Assembly (NCBI RefSeq): GCF_001420995.1
Contig: NZ_CP012184.1
Span: 1,534,501-1,598,500 of the forward strand
Direction: 5' to 3'
Length of the DNA: 64,000 bases
Source: Pseudonocardia sp. EC080619-01
GTDB lineage: Bacteria; Actinomycetota; Actinomycetes; Mycobacteriales; Pseudonocardiaceae
The translations under genes were made by a program, and so were the position numbers. Every line of letters begins with the position of its first letter. Positions within the stretch are counted from its first letter, which is position 1. Below, one piece after another: positions 8,453 to 17,721 of the stretch. The notes beneath the pieces were generated by a model. It ran no database searches, was not told where the DNA came from, and saw only the letters and a program-made list of their open reading frames with translations.

Positions 8453-9168
8453 GCGTGCGGCTCCTCGAACGGGGTCTGCTCGCGGCCGCGGAGCACGATG
8501 TCGAACCGGAACGCCAGTGCCCACCCGGGACGGGTGGCGTCGAGGTCGAAGGTGGACACCATGCGCCCGCGGGCTCCCTCGGGGACCGAGTTGTAGATCG
8601 GGTCCTGGGCGAACAGCGGGTCGTCCGGGAAGTACATCTGGGTGACCAGGCGCTGGGTGAAGGCGCGGCCGAACAGCGAGAAGTGGATGTGTGCGGGGCG
8701 CCAGGCGTTGTGGTGGTTGCCCCACGGATAGGCACCCGGCTTGATCGTGGTGAACGAGTAGTGGCCGAGCGGGTCGGTCAGCACCCGGCCGCCGCCGGTG
8801 AAGTTCGGGTCCAGCGGCGCGGGCCAGTCGTCCCACCGGTGCGCGTAGCGGCCTGCGGCGTTGGCCTGCCAGACCTCGACCAGGGTGTCGGGGACCGGGC
8901 GGCCGTCGGAGTCGAGTACCCGGCCGAAGACGACGATCCGCTGCCCCTGGGCCTCACCGTGCTCGCCGAGGGTGAGGTCGTCGTCGCCGAGGCGGAGCGG
9001 GCCGGTGAGCAGCGGGCCGGTGACCTCGGTGAGGCGGTGCGGGAGGATCACCGGCTGCTGCTGCGGGGCGCGCAGCCCGGTGCTGCGGTAGCCAGGGGAC
9101 AGCAGCGGCGCGTGGGTGCCCTCCGGGGCCGGCCGGTAGCCGGCCGGGCGGGTGACGGACGACGTCAT
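8449..9168 (-). CDS. pcaH: Protocatechuate 3,4-dioxygenase beta subunit
   Basis: The 239-residue beta chain carries the non-haem Fe(III) site. The first Tyr ligand is in AAGRYAHRWDDW; the second Tyr and both His ligands are in PGAYPWGNHHNAWRPAHIHF. The later segment QMYFPDDPLFAQDPIYNS is typical of PcaH. With PcaG it cleaves the protocatechuate ring between the two hydroxyl groups, the entry to the beta-ketoadipate pathway. It lies 40 bp after pobA, whose product makes protocatechuate, so pobA-pcaH-pcaG form an operon. The next enzymes PcaB and PcaD are absent from the window; a pcaC gene lies at 33.9 kb. Confidence 0.95.
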   Translation of the reverse strand: MTSSVTRPAGYRPAPEGTHAPLLSPGYRSTGLRAPQQQPVILPHRLTEVTGPLLTGPLRLGDDDLTLGEHGEAQGQRIVVFGRVLDSDGRPVPDTLVEVWQANAAGRYAHRWDDWPAPLDPNFTGGGRVLTDPLGHYSFTTIKPGAYPWGNHHNAWRPAHIHFSLFGRAFTQRLVTQMYFPDDPLFAQDPIYNSVPEGARGRMVSTFDLDATRPGWALAFRFDIVLRGREQTPFEEPHA

Positions 9169-9208
9169 CGGCGGGCCTCTCGTGGTGGGTTTCGGGCTCG
9201 GGCCGCGG

Positions 9209-10447
9209 TCAGCAGGCGCCGTGCGGGAGGCCGACGTAGTTCTCGGCCAGGCTGGTCGCGGCGGCCCGCGAGGTGACGGTGTAGCGCAGCTGGGAGCGCT
9301 GCAACCCGACGCCGAACGCGTCTCCCGCCTCGGTGGCGGGGTCGAAGCGGTGCAGCATCGAGGTCATGAACCAGGAGAAGTGCTCGGCCCGCCAGACCCG
9401 GCGCAGGCAGGTCGCCGAGTAGCCGTCGAAGCCGGTCTCGTCACCGTCCGCGCGGAACCGCGTGACGGCCTCGGCCAGCACCCGGACGTCGGCGATCGCC
9501 AGGTTCATGCCCTTGGCGCCGGTCGGCGGGACGATGTGCGCGGCGTCCCCGGCCAGGAACAGCCGGCCGCGGCGCATCGGGGAGGCGACCATGCTCCGCA
9601 TCCCGGTGACGCCCGGCTTCTCCAGGAACTCGCCCTCGTTCAGGGTGAAGCCCTCGCAGGCCAGCCGGGTGTGCAGCTCGTCCCAGATGCGGGCGTCGGA
9701 CCAGTCGGCCGGGTCGGTCTCCGGCGGCACCTGCAGGTAGAGCCGGGTGACCTCGGGGCTGCGCATCGAGTAGAGCGCGAAGCCGTTGTCGTGGTGGGCG
9801 TAGACGAGCTCGTCGGTGGTGGGCGCGGCCTTCGCCAGCACGCCCAGCCAGCCGAACGGGTACACGCGCTCGGCGACGGTGAGCCCCCCGCCGTCCCCGA
9901 CGATCTCCCGGGTGATGCCGTGGAACCCGTCGCAGCCGGCGACGACGTCGCAGCGCAGCAGGTTCTCGGCGCCGTCCGCGCCGGTCCAGGTGATCGACGG
10001 CGACGCGGTGTCCACGTCGTGCACCGCCACCCCGGAGACGTCGAACTCGACCGGCAGGCCCGCGTCGTCGACCCGGTCGGCGAGCAGGTCCTTCACGACC
10101 TCCTGCTGGCCGTACACGGTGATCCCGGTCCCGACGAGGTTGGCGAAGTCGATCCGGTGGTCGCGGGCCGGCTCACCGGGGGCCTCGGCGAACCGCAGCG
10201 AGATCCCGTGGTGCGGCATGCCCTCGCGGTCGAGCCGCCCGGCGACGCCCATCCCGCGCAGCAGCTCGACGGTCGGCGCCTCCAGGACGCCGGCGCGGAC
10301 CCGGGCCTCGACGTAGGAACGGCTGCGGGCCTCCAGCACCACCGAGTCGATGCCCTCCCGCGCCAGCAGCGCCGCCAGGACCAGCCCGGCGGGGCCTGCC
10401 CCCACGATGCCGACCCGGGTCCGGTGCTCGCGCCGCTGCGTCGTCAT
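9209..10447 (-). CDS. pobA: 4-hydroxybenzoate 3-monooxygenase
   Basis: The 412-residue flavoprotein has the FAD Rossmann motif VGIVGAGPAGLVLA at residues 12-25, the CDG motif DVVAGCDGFHGI, and GDAAHIVPPTGAKGMNLAIAD near residue 290. The YAHHDNGFALYSM segment is characteristic of PobA. It hydroxylates 4-hydroxybenzoate at C3 with NAD(P)H and oxygen to give protocatechuate, which PcaHG then cleaves. ATG 10447 faces the start of an IclR regulator across 70 bp that contain an inverted repeat, so the operon is probably under that regulator. Confidence 0.95.
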   Translation of the reverse strand: MTTQRREHRTRVGIVGAGPAGLVLAALLAREGIDSVVLEARSRSYVEARVRAGVLEAPTVELLRGMGVAGRLDREGMPHHGISLRFAEAPGEPARDHRIDFANLVGTGITVYGQQEVVKDLLADRVDDAGLPVEFDVSGVAVHDVDTASPSITWTGADGAENLLRCDVVAGCDGFHGITREIVGDGGGLTVAERVYPFGWLGVLAKAAPTTDELVYAHHDNGFALYSMRSPEVTRLYLQVPPETDPADWSDARIWDELHTRLACEGFTLNEGEFLEKPGVTGMRSMVASPMRRGRLFLAGDAAHIVPPTGAKGMNLAIADVRVLAEAVTRFRADGDETGFDGYSATCLRRVWRAEHFSWFMTSMLHRFDPATEAGDAFGVGLQRSQLRYTVTSRAAATSLAENYVGLPHGAC

Positions 10448-10489
10448 GGTGGGGACGTTCCCGCAGCGGCGCTCCCGCATTCGACACGA

Positions 10490-10506
10490 CTTCCGCCCTG
10501 CGGAAG
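10490..10506. promoter_or_regulatory. Putative operator of the IclR regulator (CTTCCGC-CCT-GCGGAAG)
   Basis: A perfect inverted repeat with 7-base arms, CTTCCGC and GCGGAAG, and a 3-base spacer sits in the 70-bp gap between divergent pobA and the IclR gene. It ends 11 bases before the regulator start. IclR regulators of aromatic pathways bind such repeats, so it is the best candidate site for autoregulation and control of pobA-pcaHG. Confidence 0.5.
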
Positions 10507-10517
10507 AATGCCCGGTC

Positions 10518-11291
10518 ATGGGATCGAGGCCGGTCCGTTCGGGGGTCACCGCGCGGGTGCTGGACGTGCTCGGGGCGTTCAGCGCGACGACACCGGTCCT
10601 CGCCCTCACCGACATCGCGACCCGGACCGGGCTGCCACTGACGACCGTGCACCGGATCGTCGGCGAGCTCGCCGCGGGCGGCGCGCTGGACCGCGGCGGT
10701 GACGGCCGCTACCGGATCGGGCTGCGGCTCTGGGAGATCGGCCACCTCGCCCCCGCCAGCCACGGGCTGCGCGAGGCGGCGATGCCGTTCCTCGAGGATC
10801 TGCACGAGGTGACCCGGCACAACGTCCAGCTCGCCGTCCTCGACCCGGACGACCCGGGCGAGGTCGTCTACGTGGAGCGGCTCTCCCGCCACGACGCCGT
10901 CTCGATCGTCACCCGCTCCGGCTCCCGGCTCCCCTCGCACGCGACCGGTGTGGGGCTGGTGCTGCTGGCGCACGCGGTGCCCGAGGCGGCGGAGGCCGTG
11001 CTGGCCCGCCCGCTGCGCCGGTTCACCGCGCACACCGTCTGCGAGCCCGACGGGGTGCGCACCCTGCTGGCCCGGGCCCGTACCAGCGGGTTCGTGATCT
11101 CGGACCGGCAGATCGAGGCGGTGTCGCTGTCGGTGGCGGCGCCGGTCCGGGCGGGCGAGGGGCCGGTCGTCGCGGCGCTGTCGATCGTCGTCCCGGCCGA
11201 CGGCACCAACCCGCACACCTGGGTCCCCGCGGTCCGGGCGGCGGCCCGCGGGATCAGCCGGGCGCTGGCCCGCGGGGGCGCCGCATCGTGA
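10518..11291 (+). CDS. pobR: IclR-family regulator of the 4-hydroxybenzoate/protocatechuate genes
   Basis: The 257-residue protein has an N-terminal winged helix (residues about 8-65, with LALTDIATRTGLPLTTVHRI as the helix-turn-helix) and a C-terminal IclR effector domain with SHATGVGLVLLAH and the late SLSVAAPVRAGEGPVVAALS. Its place, divergent from pobA with a palindrome between, argues that it senses 4-hydroxybenzoate or protocatechuate. The symbol is given by context; PcaR-type effector use cannot be excluded. ATG 10518 places the helix-turn-helix at the expected distance from the N-terminus. It is followed after 58 bp by an epoxide hydrolase on the same strand. Confidence 0.8.
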   Translation: MGSRPVRSGVTARVLDVLGAFSATTPVLALTDIATRTGLPLTTVHRIVGELAAGGALDRGGDGRYRIGLRLWEIGHLAPASHGLREAAMPFLEDLHEVTRHNVQLAVLDPDDPGEVVYVERLSRHDAVSIVTRSGSRLPSHATGVGLVLLAHAVPEAAEAVLARPLRRFTAHTVCEPDGVRTLLARARTSGFVISDRQIEAVSLSVAAPVRAGEGPVVAALSIVVPADGTNPHTWVPAVRAAARGISRALARGGAAS

Positions 11292-11349
11292 TCGTTCCGA
11301 TGCCCCGGCCACCGGGACGCGGCGGCGCCGACCGTGCCACCGTGACGGG

Positions 11350-12483
11350 GTGCGCGACTTCCGCATCGAGATCCCCGAGGCCGAGCTCGACGACCTGCGC
11401 GAGCGGCTCGCCCGGACCCGCTGGCCGGAGCCTGCCACCGTGGAGGGCTGGAACCAGGGGGTGCCGCTGGACTACGCCCGCGAGCTCTGCGAGTACTGGC
11501 GCACCCGCTACGACTGGCGCCGGGTCGAGGCGGAGATCAACGCCTGGCCGCAGTACCGCACCGGGCTCGACGGCGGTGGCGACGACTCCGTCGAGGTGCA
11601 CGTCCTGCACGCCCGCTCGCGGCACCCCGGCGCGATGCCGCTGCTGCTCACCCACGGCTGGCCCGGCTCGATCGTCGAGTTCCTCGACCTCCTGACCGCA
11701 CTGACCGACCCGCCGGACCCGGCCGACGCGTTCCACGTCGTGCTGCCGACGCTGCCCGGGTTCGGGTTCTCCGGGAAGCCGGCGGTGACCGGCTGGGGCG
11801 TCGAGCGCATCGCCGTCGCGTGGGCCCAGCTGATGGACCGGCTCGGCTACGACCGGTTCGCCGCGCAGGGCGGCGACTGGGGCTCGATGATCACCTCCGC
11901 GCTCGGCACCGCGGCGCCGGAGATGCTGTACGGCATCCACCTCACGATGGCGCTCGCCCCGAAGCCGGACGACGACGACCGGGTGCTGACGAAGCAGGAG
12001 AAGGAGGACATCCGCTTCTCCAAGGCGTTCGACCGTTACGGCAGCGGCTACTCCGCCGAGCAGACCACCCGCCCGCAGACCATCGGCTACGGGCTCGTCG
12101 ACTCCCCCGCCGCCCAGTGCACCTGGATCGTCGAGAAGTTCTGGGACTGGACCGACTGCGCGGGACACCCGGAGAACGTGATCGGCCGGGACCGGCTGCT
12201 GGACAACGTCATGCAGTACTGGCTCAACGGGACGGGCGCCTCCTCGGCCCGGCTCTACTGGGAGAGCTTCGCCCGCCGGCGGCTGGAGGAGGTCGACGTC
12301 CCGACCGGGGTCGCCCAGTTCCCGCACGAGATGACCAAGCTGCCGCGGCACTGGCTGGAGCGGCGGTTCACCGACCTGCGCCGGTTCTCCCGGCCCGACG
12401 TCGGCGGGCACTTCGCGTCGATGGAGCAGCCGGAGGTGTTCGTGGACGAGCTGCGCGACTTCTTCCGGGAGCTGCGCACCTGA
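11350..12483 (+). CDS. Epoxide hydrolase (EHN-domain alpha/beta hydrolase)
   Basis: The 377-residue protein starts with the epoxide hydrolase N-terminal domain (FRIEIPEAELDDLRERLART, and LCEYWRTRYDWRRVEAEIN), the lid region of microsomal-type enzymes. The hydrolase core shows the oxyanion HGWPGS near residue 103, the nucleophile Asp in AQGGDWGSMIT, and the charge-relay His in DVGGHFASMEQPE. These enzymes add water to epoxides to give diols. The start is GTG 11350. It is downstream of the IclR gene but may have its own promoter. The natural substrate cannot be told. Confidence 0.88.
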   Translation: MRDFRIEIPEAELDDLRERLARTRWPEPATVEGWNQGVPLDYARELCEYWRTRYDWRRVEAEINAWPQYRTGLDGGGDDSVEVHVLHARSRHPGAMPLLLTHGWPGSIVEFLDLLTALTDPPDPADAFHVVLPTLPGFGFSGKPAVTGWGVERIAVAWAQLMDRLGYDRFAAQGGDWGSMITSALGTAAPEMLYGIHLTMALAPKPDDDDRVLTKQEKEDIRFSKAFDRYGSGYSAEQTTRPQTIGYGLVDSPAAQCTWIVEKFWDWTDCAGHPENVIGRDRLLDNVMQYWLNGTGASSARLYWESFARRRLEEVDVPTGVAQFPHEMTKLPRHWLERRFTDLRRFSRPDVGGHFASMEQPEVFVDELRDFFRELRT

Positions 12484-12507
12484 CCCGCGCTGCGGCAGGA
12501 TCGCGGC

Positions 12508-13065
12508 GTGCGCACCCACGTCGCGCTGCTGCGCGGGATCAACGTCGGCGGGACCGGCAAGGTCCCGATGGCCGACCTGCGGCGGGTGCTCGCCGGGCGC
12601 GGGTTCACCGACGTCGCCACCTACATCCAGTCCGGGAACGTGGTCCTGACCAGCACCGATCCCGATCCCGGCACGATCGCCGACGAGATCGCCGGGATCC
12701 TGCAGGACGACTTCGGCCTCGACCGCCCGGTCGTCGCGTTCGGCCGGGACGAGTACGCCGCCGCCGTCGCGGCGAACCCGTTCCCGCAGGCGAGCGAGCC
12801 GAAGCAGCTGCACGCGGTGTTCCTGGCCGAACCCCCGGACGACGCCGGGACGGCCCGGCTGGAGGCCGCGCTGGCCGTCGAACGGGAGCAGGGCGGCCCG
12901 GGCGACGCCGCCGTCGTCGGGCGGGTGGTCTACCTGCACCTTCCCGACGGGATCGGGCGCAGCCGGCTCGCCGCCCGGCTGTCCGCGCGGACCGGCGCCG
13001 CCGACGGCGGCGGCACCGCCCGGAACTGGGCCACGGTCCGGAAGCTCCTCGAGCTCCTGGGGTGA
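12508..13065 (+). CDS. DUF1697 family protein
   Basis: The 185-residue protein is a clear DUF1697 member: it opens [19 protein letters not shown], then has [14 protein letters not shown] and ends with [14 protein letters not shown]. The family is widespread in actinobacteria and has no proven function. The GTG start at 12508 follows the epoxide hydrolase stop by 24 bases, so the two may be cotranscribed. No signal peptide or membrane segment is present. Confidence 0.85.
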   Translation: MRTHVALLRGINVGGTGKVPMADLRRVLAGRGFTDVATYIQSGNVVLTSTDPDPGTIADEIAGILQDDFGLDRPVVAFGRDEYAAAVAANPFPQASEPKQLHAVFLAEPPDDAGTARLEAALAVEREQGGPGDAAVVGRVVYLHLPDGIGRSRLAARLSARTGAADGGGTARNWATVRKLLELLG

Positions 13066-13213
13066 CTCCCGGGGTGACGCACACCGCCGTTCCGGTCCGT
13101 GGACGCGTAGTCGTCCGCCGTCGCGGGTAGGGGTGTGGTGCGACATAGTGGCACGTGTTCGTGCGTGGCCGACCGCCACGCTTTTCCGTGACCGAGGAGG
13201 TCGGAGACAACCG

Positions 13214-13813
13214 ATGGCCGAGTACACGCTCCCGGATCTGCCGTACGACTACGGCGCACTCGCTCCGCACATCGCGCCGGAGATCATGGAGCTGCACCAC
13301 TCCAAGCACCACAACACCTACGTCCAGGGCCTCAACGGCACCATCGACAAGCTCGCCGAGGCCCGGGAGAAGAACGACTTCGGCGCCGTCGTCGGCCTGG
13401 AGAAGACCCTCGCGTTCAACCTCGGCGGGCACGTCAACCACTCCGCCTTCTGGAAGAACCTCTCCCCGGACGGCGGCGACAAGCCCACCGGTGACCTCGC
13501 CTCCGCGATCGACAACGACTTCGGGTCGTTCGACGCGTTCCAGGCGCACTTCACCGCCGCCGCCACCACCATCCAGGGCTCCGGCTGGGCCATCCTGGGC
13601 TTCGACCAGCTCGGGCAGAAGCTGCTGATCCACCAGCTCTACGACCAGCAGTCCCAGCTCCCCGCCGGGCAGACCCCGATCGTGCTGCTCGACATGTGGG
13701 AGCACGCGTTCTACCTGCAGTACAAGAACGTGAAGCCGGACTACGTCAAGGCCTGGTGGAACGTCGTCAACTGGGCGGACGCCGCCGAGCGCTTCGCCGC
13801 CGCGAAGGGCTGA
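13214..13813 (+). CDS. sodA: Superoxide dismutase (Mn/Fe)
   Basis: The 199-residue enzyme has all four metal ligands: His in [12 protein letters not shown], His in [12 protein letters not shown], and Asp and His in [13 protein letters not shown]. It converts superoxide to oxygen and hydrogen peroxide in the cytosol. The segment [10 protein letters not shown] is common to Mn, Fe and cambialistic forms, so the metal is open. ATG 13214 is preceded by AGGAGG at 13195-13200; the larger frame upstream is untranslated leader. A 13-bp hairpin follows the stop. The gene appears to be monocistronic. Confidence 0.96.
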   Translation: MAEYTLPDLPYDYGALAPHIAPEIMELHHSKHHNTYVQGLNGTIDKLAEAREKNDFGAVVGLEKTLAFNLGGHVNHSAFWKNLSPDGGDKPTGDLASAIDNDFGSFDAFQAHFTAAATTIQGSGWAILGFDQLGQKLLIHQLYDQQSQLPAGQTPIVLLDMWEHAFYLQYKNVKPDYVKAWWNVVNWADAAERFAAAKG

Positions 13814-13828
13814 CACCGCCTGCGCCCA

Positions 13829-13858
13829 CGCCCCGCCCGGACCGTTCCGGGCGGGGCG
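13829..13858. terminator. Hairpin terminator between sodA and cinA
   Basis: Arms at 13829-13841 and 13846-13858 are perfect 13-base complements with a 4-base loop. The hairpin lies between the convergent stops of sodA and cinA and can serve both. Confidence 0.7.
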
Positions 13859-13874
13859 CGCGTGTGTCCGGGGC

Positions 13875-15167
13875 CTAGCGGTGCGCGTCCGGCCCCGTCA
13901 CCCCGGTCACGCGCAGCAGCAGGTGCATCGCCAGGTCGACCGACCGTTCCCGGACGTCGGCCCGACCGCCGGGCAGCTGCGGGTCGCGGGCGATCACCTG
14001 GCCGTCGGCCGTCGTGACGCAGAAGCAGACGTAGCCGACGGGCTTGGCCTCCGTCCCGCCCCCGGGCCCGGCGACACCGGTGATGCCGACGCCGACGTCG
14101 GCCCCGAACCGTGCGCGGGCGCCGTCGGCCAGCGCCCGGGCCACCTCCGGCGACACCGCACCGTGCTCGGCGACCAGCGCCGCCGGCACGTCCAGCAGGG
14201 CTGTCTTCGCCGCGTCGGAGTAGGCGACCACGCCCCCGGCGACGTAGGCCGACGAGCCGGACCGGTCGACCAGCCGCCCGGCCAGCAGTCCGCCGGTGCA
14301 GGACTCGCCGGTCGCGACCGTCCAGCCCCGGCCTGCCAGCGCGTCGGCGACGAGCTCGTCGGTGGTGCTGCCGTCGTCGCTGATCAGCTTCCGGCGGTGC
14401 CGGTCGACGATCCGCTCCGCGAGGTCCCGGGCGACCGGCTCCGCGCCGGGAAGCGGGTGCAGGTCCACCTCGAGCTCGGAGCGGCGCAGGCAGGTCGTGA
14501 TCTCGACCCGGGACAGGTCGAGATCGGTGCCGATCACCCGCAGCGTCTCGGCGATCTCGGACTCCGGCAGCCCGGCGAACCGGAGCAGGGTCGGCTCCGC
14601 GTGCGGGGTCCGGGCGAGCAGCGCCGCGACCGGCTCCGCGGCGAGCGCCGCGGGCCACATCCCGGTCAGCTCGCGCGGCGGCCCCGGCAGGACGACGACG
14701 AGCGGCCCGCCCTCGCGGGACACCGCCAGTCCCGGCGCGGTCCCGACCGGCTCCAGCACACTGCCCCCGCGCGGCACCCGCGCCTGCTTGGCGGTCGCGG
14801 CGTCCAGCGCCGGGCCGTCCCAGCCCGCGCGCGCCGCCCAGCCCGCGACCCGCGCGTGGATCCGCTCCTGCAGCGCGGTGTCGACCTCCATCGGCGCGCC
14901 GGCGAACTCGGCGACGACGTCCGCGGTCAGGTCGTCGGCGGTCGGGCCGAGCCCACCGGAGGTGACGACGAGATCGTCGCCGGCCACGAACTCCAGCGCG
15001 GTGCGCAGGTCCTCGGGGCGGTCACCGACCAGCAGCACCCGGCGCACAGCGAAGCCGAGGTCGCCGAGCGAGCGCGCCACGAACGGGCCGTTGGCGTCGG
15101 CGACGTGGCCGGTCAGCAGCTCGCTGCCGGTGACCAGCACGGACGCGGTGGGGCGGGACTCACTCAT
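13875..15167 (-). CDS. cinA: CinA family protein (MoCF-like domain plus nicotinamide mononucleotide deamidase domain)
   Basis: The 430-residue protein joins two domains. Residues 1-170 are the molybdopterin-binding-like domain with VTGSELLTGHVADANGPF and VTSGGLGPTADDLT. Residues about 270-425 are the CinA C-terminal domain with VATGESCTGGLLAGRLV and GITGVAGPGGGTEAKPVG, which in relatives deamidates nicotinamide mononucleotide in NAD salvage. The N-terminal domain is linked to ADP-ribose pyrophosphatase activity in some members. No recA gene is adjacent. It is convergent with sodA and its upstream region is a 455-base gap. Confidence 0.92.
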   Translation of the reverse strand: MSESRPTASVLVTGSELLTGHVADANGPFVARSLGDLGFAVRRVLLVGDRPEDLRTALEFVAGDDLVVTSGGLGPTADDLTADVVAEFAGAPMEVDTALQERIHARVAGWAARAGWDGPALDAATAKQARVPRGGSVLEPVGTAPGLAVSREGGPLVVVLPGPPRELTGMWPAALAAEPVAALLARTPHAEPTLLRFAGLPESEIAETLRVIGTDLDLSRVEITTCLRRSELEVDLHPLPGAEPVARDLAERIVDRHRRKLISDDGSTTDELVADALAGRGWTVATGESCTGGLLAGRLVDRSGSSAYVAGGVVAYSDAAKTALLDVPAALVAEHGAVSPEVARALADGARARFGADVGVGITGVAGPGGGTEAKPVGYVCFCVTTADGQVIARDPQLPGGRADVRERSVDLAMHLLLRVTGVTGPDAHR

Positions 15168-15622
15168 GATCCGAACCTACCCGCGCGCGTGGCGGGGCAC
15201 CCGGTTCCACCCGGCGGCGGTGGTCGAACCGGGCAGAACACCCGGGACAGCCCCGAACCGGACACGGTGCTCACCCGATCGTGGTCAGCGCGACCGTGAT
15301 CGACGCTGGTGGGGACACCGGACCCGAGCGCCTGCACGTGTGGTCACCCGTTCGTGTCGAACCGTCCCGTCGGACACGCCGACGACAGAGCCGACACAGC
15401 GTGTCCCCGCTCGAAGCAGCGCGCTCGTCGCGGCGTCGGACGGTCGCCCGGGGCGGCCGATCCGGTCTCGCGTCGACGCTCACGAGATCGTGGCCTGCGT
15501 CGACACGAAGCACTGACACCGGTACCGGTGAACCGGCCACCGGCGAGCACGCAGCGTAGCCGGATCCCGGCCGACGGGCGCTCTCAGTGTGGTCTCAGGG
15601 CGCGTGCACGAGACTGTCCGAC
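15168..15622. other. Intergenic region between divergent cinA and a glycosyltransferase gene
   Basis: No coding frame with convincing features is seen. The stretch has several short GC-rich words such as CTCACCCGATCGTGGTC (about 15270) and CTCACGAGATCGTGGCC (about 15480), which resemble the CTCACGCGATCG core of the repeat array at 50.6-51.2 kb. Promoters for both divergent genes must lie here, but no clear hexamers stand out. Confidence 0.35.
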
Positions 15623-16963
15623 ATGTCAGGGAAGTCTGCGACGCCCGACGCCGTGACCTGGGTCGGCGAACTCGACCGCCTCGCGCCGCTGCGCGACCTG
15701 CGGGTCGGCCCCGGGTTCCACGCCGCCCGTCTGCTGGTCACCGTCGGTGGCACACCGCAGGGGCAGGTGACCGTGCCGCTGCGGAACGGGCACGCCACCA
15801 TCGCGGAGCTCAACGCCGCCCTGATCACGCTCGGCCCGCCCGAGGCGGTCGTGCCGGCGCCGGTCGGGTCCGACCCGGTCACCGTGGTCGTCGCGACCCG
15901 CAACCGCCCCGAGTCCCTCGCCCGCTGCCTGCGCGCCGTGCTCGCCTCCGACCACCCCGCCCTCTCGGTCGTCGTCGTCGACAACGACCCCGACGACGAA
16001 CGCACCCAGCAGACCGTCACCGCCACCGGCTCACCCCGGGTCCGCTACGTCCGCGAACCCCGCCGCGGCGCCTCGGTCGGCCGCAACCGCGGCCTCGCCG
16101 AGGCCCGCACCGACCTGGTCGCCTTCACCGACGACGACACCGAGGTCGACCCCGCCTGGGCCTCCCGCATCGCCGGCGCCTTCGCCGCCGACCCCGACCT
16201 GGCCTGCGTGTCGGGCCCCGTCCTCGCCGCCCGCCTGGGCAGCCCCGAGGAACGCGCCGCCGACACCGCCCTGGCCTGGAACAAGGGCTTCACCGCCCGC
16301 CGCTTCTCCCTGGCCGCGCCCCCGCCGGACTCCCCGATCTTCCCGTTCGCCCCCGGCCTGCTCGGCATCGGCGCCAACCTCGCCGTGCGCGCCACCGCCG
16401 CCCGCTCGGTCGGCGGCTTCGACGAGGCCATGGGCCCGGGCACCCCCACCCACGGCGGCGAGGACGGTGAGTTCCTGGTCCGCATGATCCTGGCCGGGCA
16501 CGTCCTGGGCTACCTGCCCGGCGCCTACCTGTGGCACCACCACCGCCCCGACCAGGAGGCCCTGCGCAAGCAGATGGAGGGCTACGCGGTCGGCCTGGGC
16601 AGCTTCCTGGCCAAGGTCGCGCTGTCCCCGCAGGGCCGCTCCGCAGCCCTGCGCCGGCTGCCCGCCGCCGTCGCCCGGCTGCGCCACATCTCCGCCCGCG
16701 AGGCCGGTGCCGGCGACGCGATGCCGGCCGACGCCGACCAGACCCGCACCCGCGGCATGCTCAACGGGCCGCGGGCCTACCTGCAGTCCCGGCGGGCGGT
16801 GCGCCGCGCCGGCGGTGCGGTCCCGCCCCTGATGGGGTTCGTCGGACCGGCCGTCGTGCCGGGGCACCGGACCGTCACCGCATCCGGCGCGTTCCCGGCG
16901 GCCGGGCAGCAGCCGGCGGAGGACGGCGAGCGCGCCGGCACCGACCCGGTCGTCCCGGCCTGA
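15623..16963 (+). CDS. Glycosyltransferase family 2 protein
   Basis: The 446-residue protein has an N-terminal extension of about 85 residues and a GT-A catalytic domain. VTVVVATRNRPESLARCL starts the domain, VAFTDDDTEVDPAW holds the metal-binding DDD motif, and HGGEDGEFLVRMI is the acceptor-side acidic motif. The following GYLPGAYLWHHHRPD is the usual end of the domain. It transfers a sugar from a nucleotide-sugar donor; the acceptor is unknown. No membrane helix is evident, so it probably acts at the inner face of the membrane. ATG 15623 starts twelve codons inside the longest frame. It is flanked by unrelated genes. Confidence 0.85.
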   Translation: MSGKSATPDAVTWVGELDRLAPLRDLRVGPGFHAARLLVTVGGTPQGQVTVPLRNGHATIAELNAALITLGPPEAVVPAPVGSDPVTVVVATRNRPESLARCLRAVLASDHPALSVVVVDNDPDDERTQQTVTATGSPRVRYVREPRRGASVGRNRGLAEARTDLVAFTDDDTEVDPAWASRIAGAFAADPDLACVSGPVLAARLGSPEERAADTALAWNKGFTARRFSLAAPPPDSPIFPFAPGLLGIGANLAVRATAARSVGGFDEAMGPGTPTHGGEDGEFLVRMILAGHVLGYLPGAYLWHHHRPDQEALRKQMEGYAVGLGSFLAKVALSPQGRSAALRRLPAAVARLRHISAREAGAGDAMPADADQTRTRGMLNGPRAYLQSRRAVRRAGGAVPPLMGFVGPAVVPGHRTVTASGAFPAAGQQPAEDGERAGTDPVVPA

Positions 16964-16981
16964 CCGCGGGCGTCACACCCG

Positions 16982-17010
16982 CGGGCCGCCGCCGGTCCGC
17001 AGGCGGCCCG
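16982..17010. terminator. Hairpin terminator between convergent glycosyltransferase and thioesterase genes
   Basis: Nine-base arms CGGGCCGCC (16982-16990) and GGCGGCCCG (17002-17010) are perfect complements around an 11-base loop. The hairpin touches the thioesterase stop codon and lies 18 bases after the glycosyltransferase stop. Confidence 0.55.
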
Positions 17011-17484
17011 TCACGCGCCGGTCGCGGCCTGCCGGGCCGGGCCCGGCCCCAGCACCTCCGGTGCGGACGCCGCCGCCACCAGCCGGCCGTACGGGTCGGC
17101 CACGAGCCGCCGGGTCGCGACGTCCAGCACACCCATCGTGCACTCCGCCTCCGCGGCGAGCTCGCGGCCGTCGCCGGTCTCGCGCACCAGCCGGTGACGC
17201 ATCGTGAACGGCTTCCGCTCGGTGAACCCGATCTCCGAGTCGATCTCCACCTGCTCGCCGACGCGGAGCTCGGCCCGGAAGTGCACGGTCGTCGACAGGA
17301 GGACGACCGTGATCCCGGCGGCGTCCAGGGCCGGCTGGGACAACCCGGCCGCCCGCAGGTGCTCCATCCGGGCGTGCTCGGCGTACTGGTGGTACACCGC
17401 GTGGTTGACGTGCCCGTTCACGTCCACCTCGTAGCTACGGACACCGATCCGGACCGTGAACCGCCCGGGCTGCACTGCGCTCAT
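17011..17484 (-). CDS. 4HBT-family acyl-CoA thioesterase (hotdog fold)
   Basis: The 157-residue protein is a single hotdog domain. The active-site helix region reads DVNGHVNHAVYHQYAEHARMEHL, shown here across residues about 20-42, with the Asp and Asn-Gly-His-Val-Asn pattern of 4-hydroxybenzoyl-CoA thioesterase-like enzymes. FTERKPFTMRHRLVRE and CTMGVLDVATRRLV complete the beta sheet. It should hydrolyse an acyl-CoA to free acid and CoA; chain length is unknown. ATG 17484 gives normal length. The 237 bases upstream contain the promoter region of the divergent STAS gene. Confidence 0.85.
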   Translation of the reverse strand: MSAVQPGRFTVRIGVRSYEVDVNGHVNHAVYHQYAEHARMEHLRAAGLSQPALDAAGITVVLLSTTVHFRAELRVGEQVEIDSEIGFTERKPFTMRHRLVRETGDGRELAAEAECTMGVLDVATRRLVADPYGRLVAAASAPEVLGPGPARQAATGA

Positions 17485-17721
17485 GGACGCCACCCTGGCA
17501 TCTCCCCCGACCGTCCGTGGGCGACCGCCGGGCCGGTGCCGCGGAACGTTTGTGCGACCCGCGACCGCGGTCGTAGGGTGGGACGTCCTCCTGACTAGGC
17601 TGGAGCGGGAGCAGCACGGGCGGCCCGTCAAGCAACGGCGGCCGGTCGTCACTCACGGTGAAGCTCCCGGGATTCCGGGAGCCGAGCCACCGGCGACGAC
17701 TGTCGAGGGAGCACGAGACAC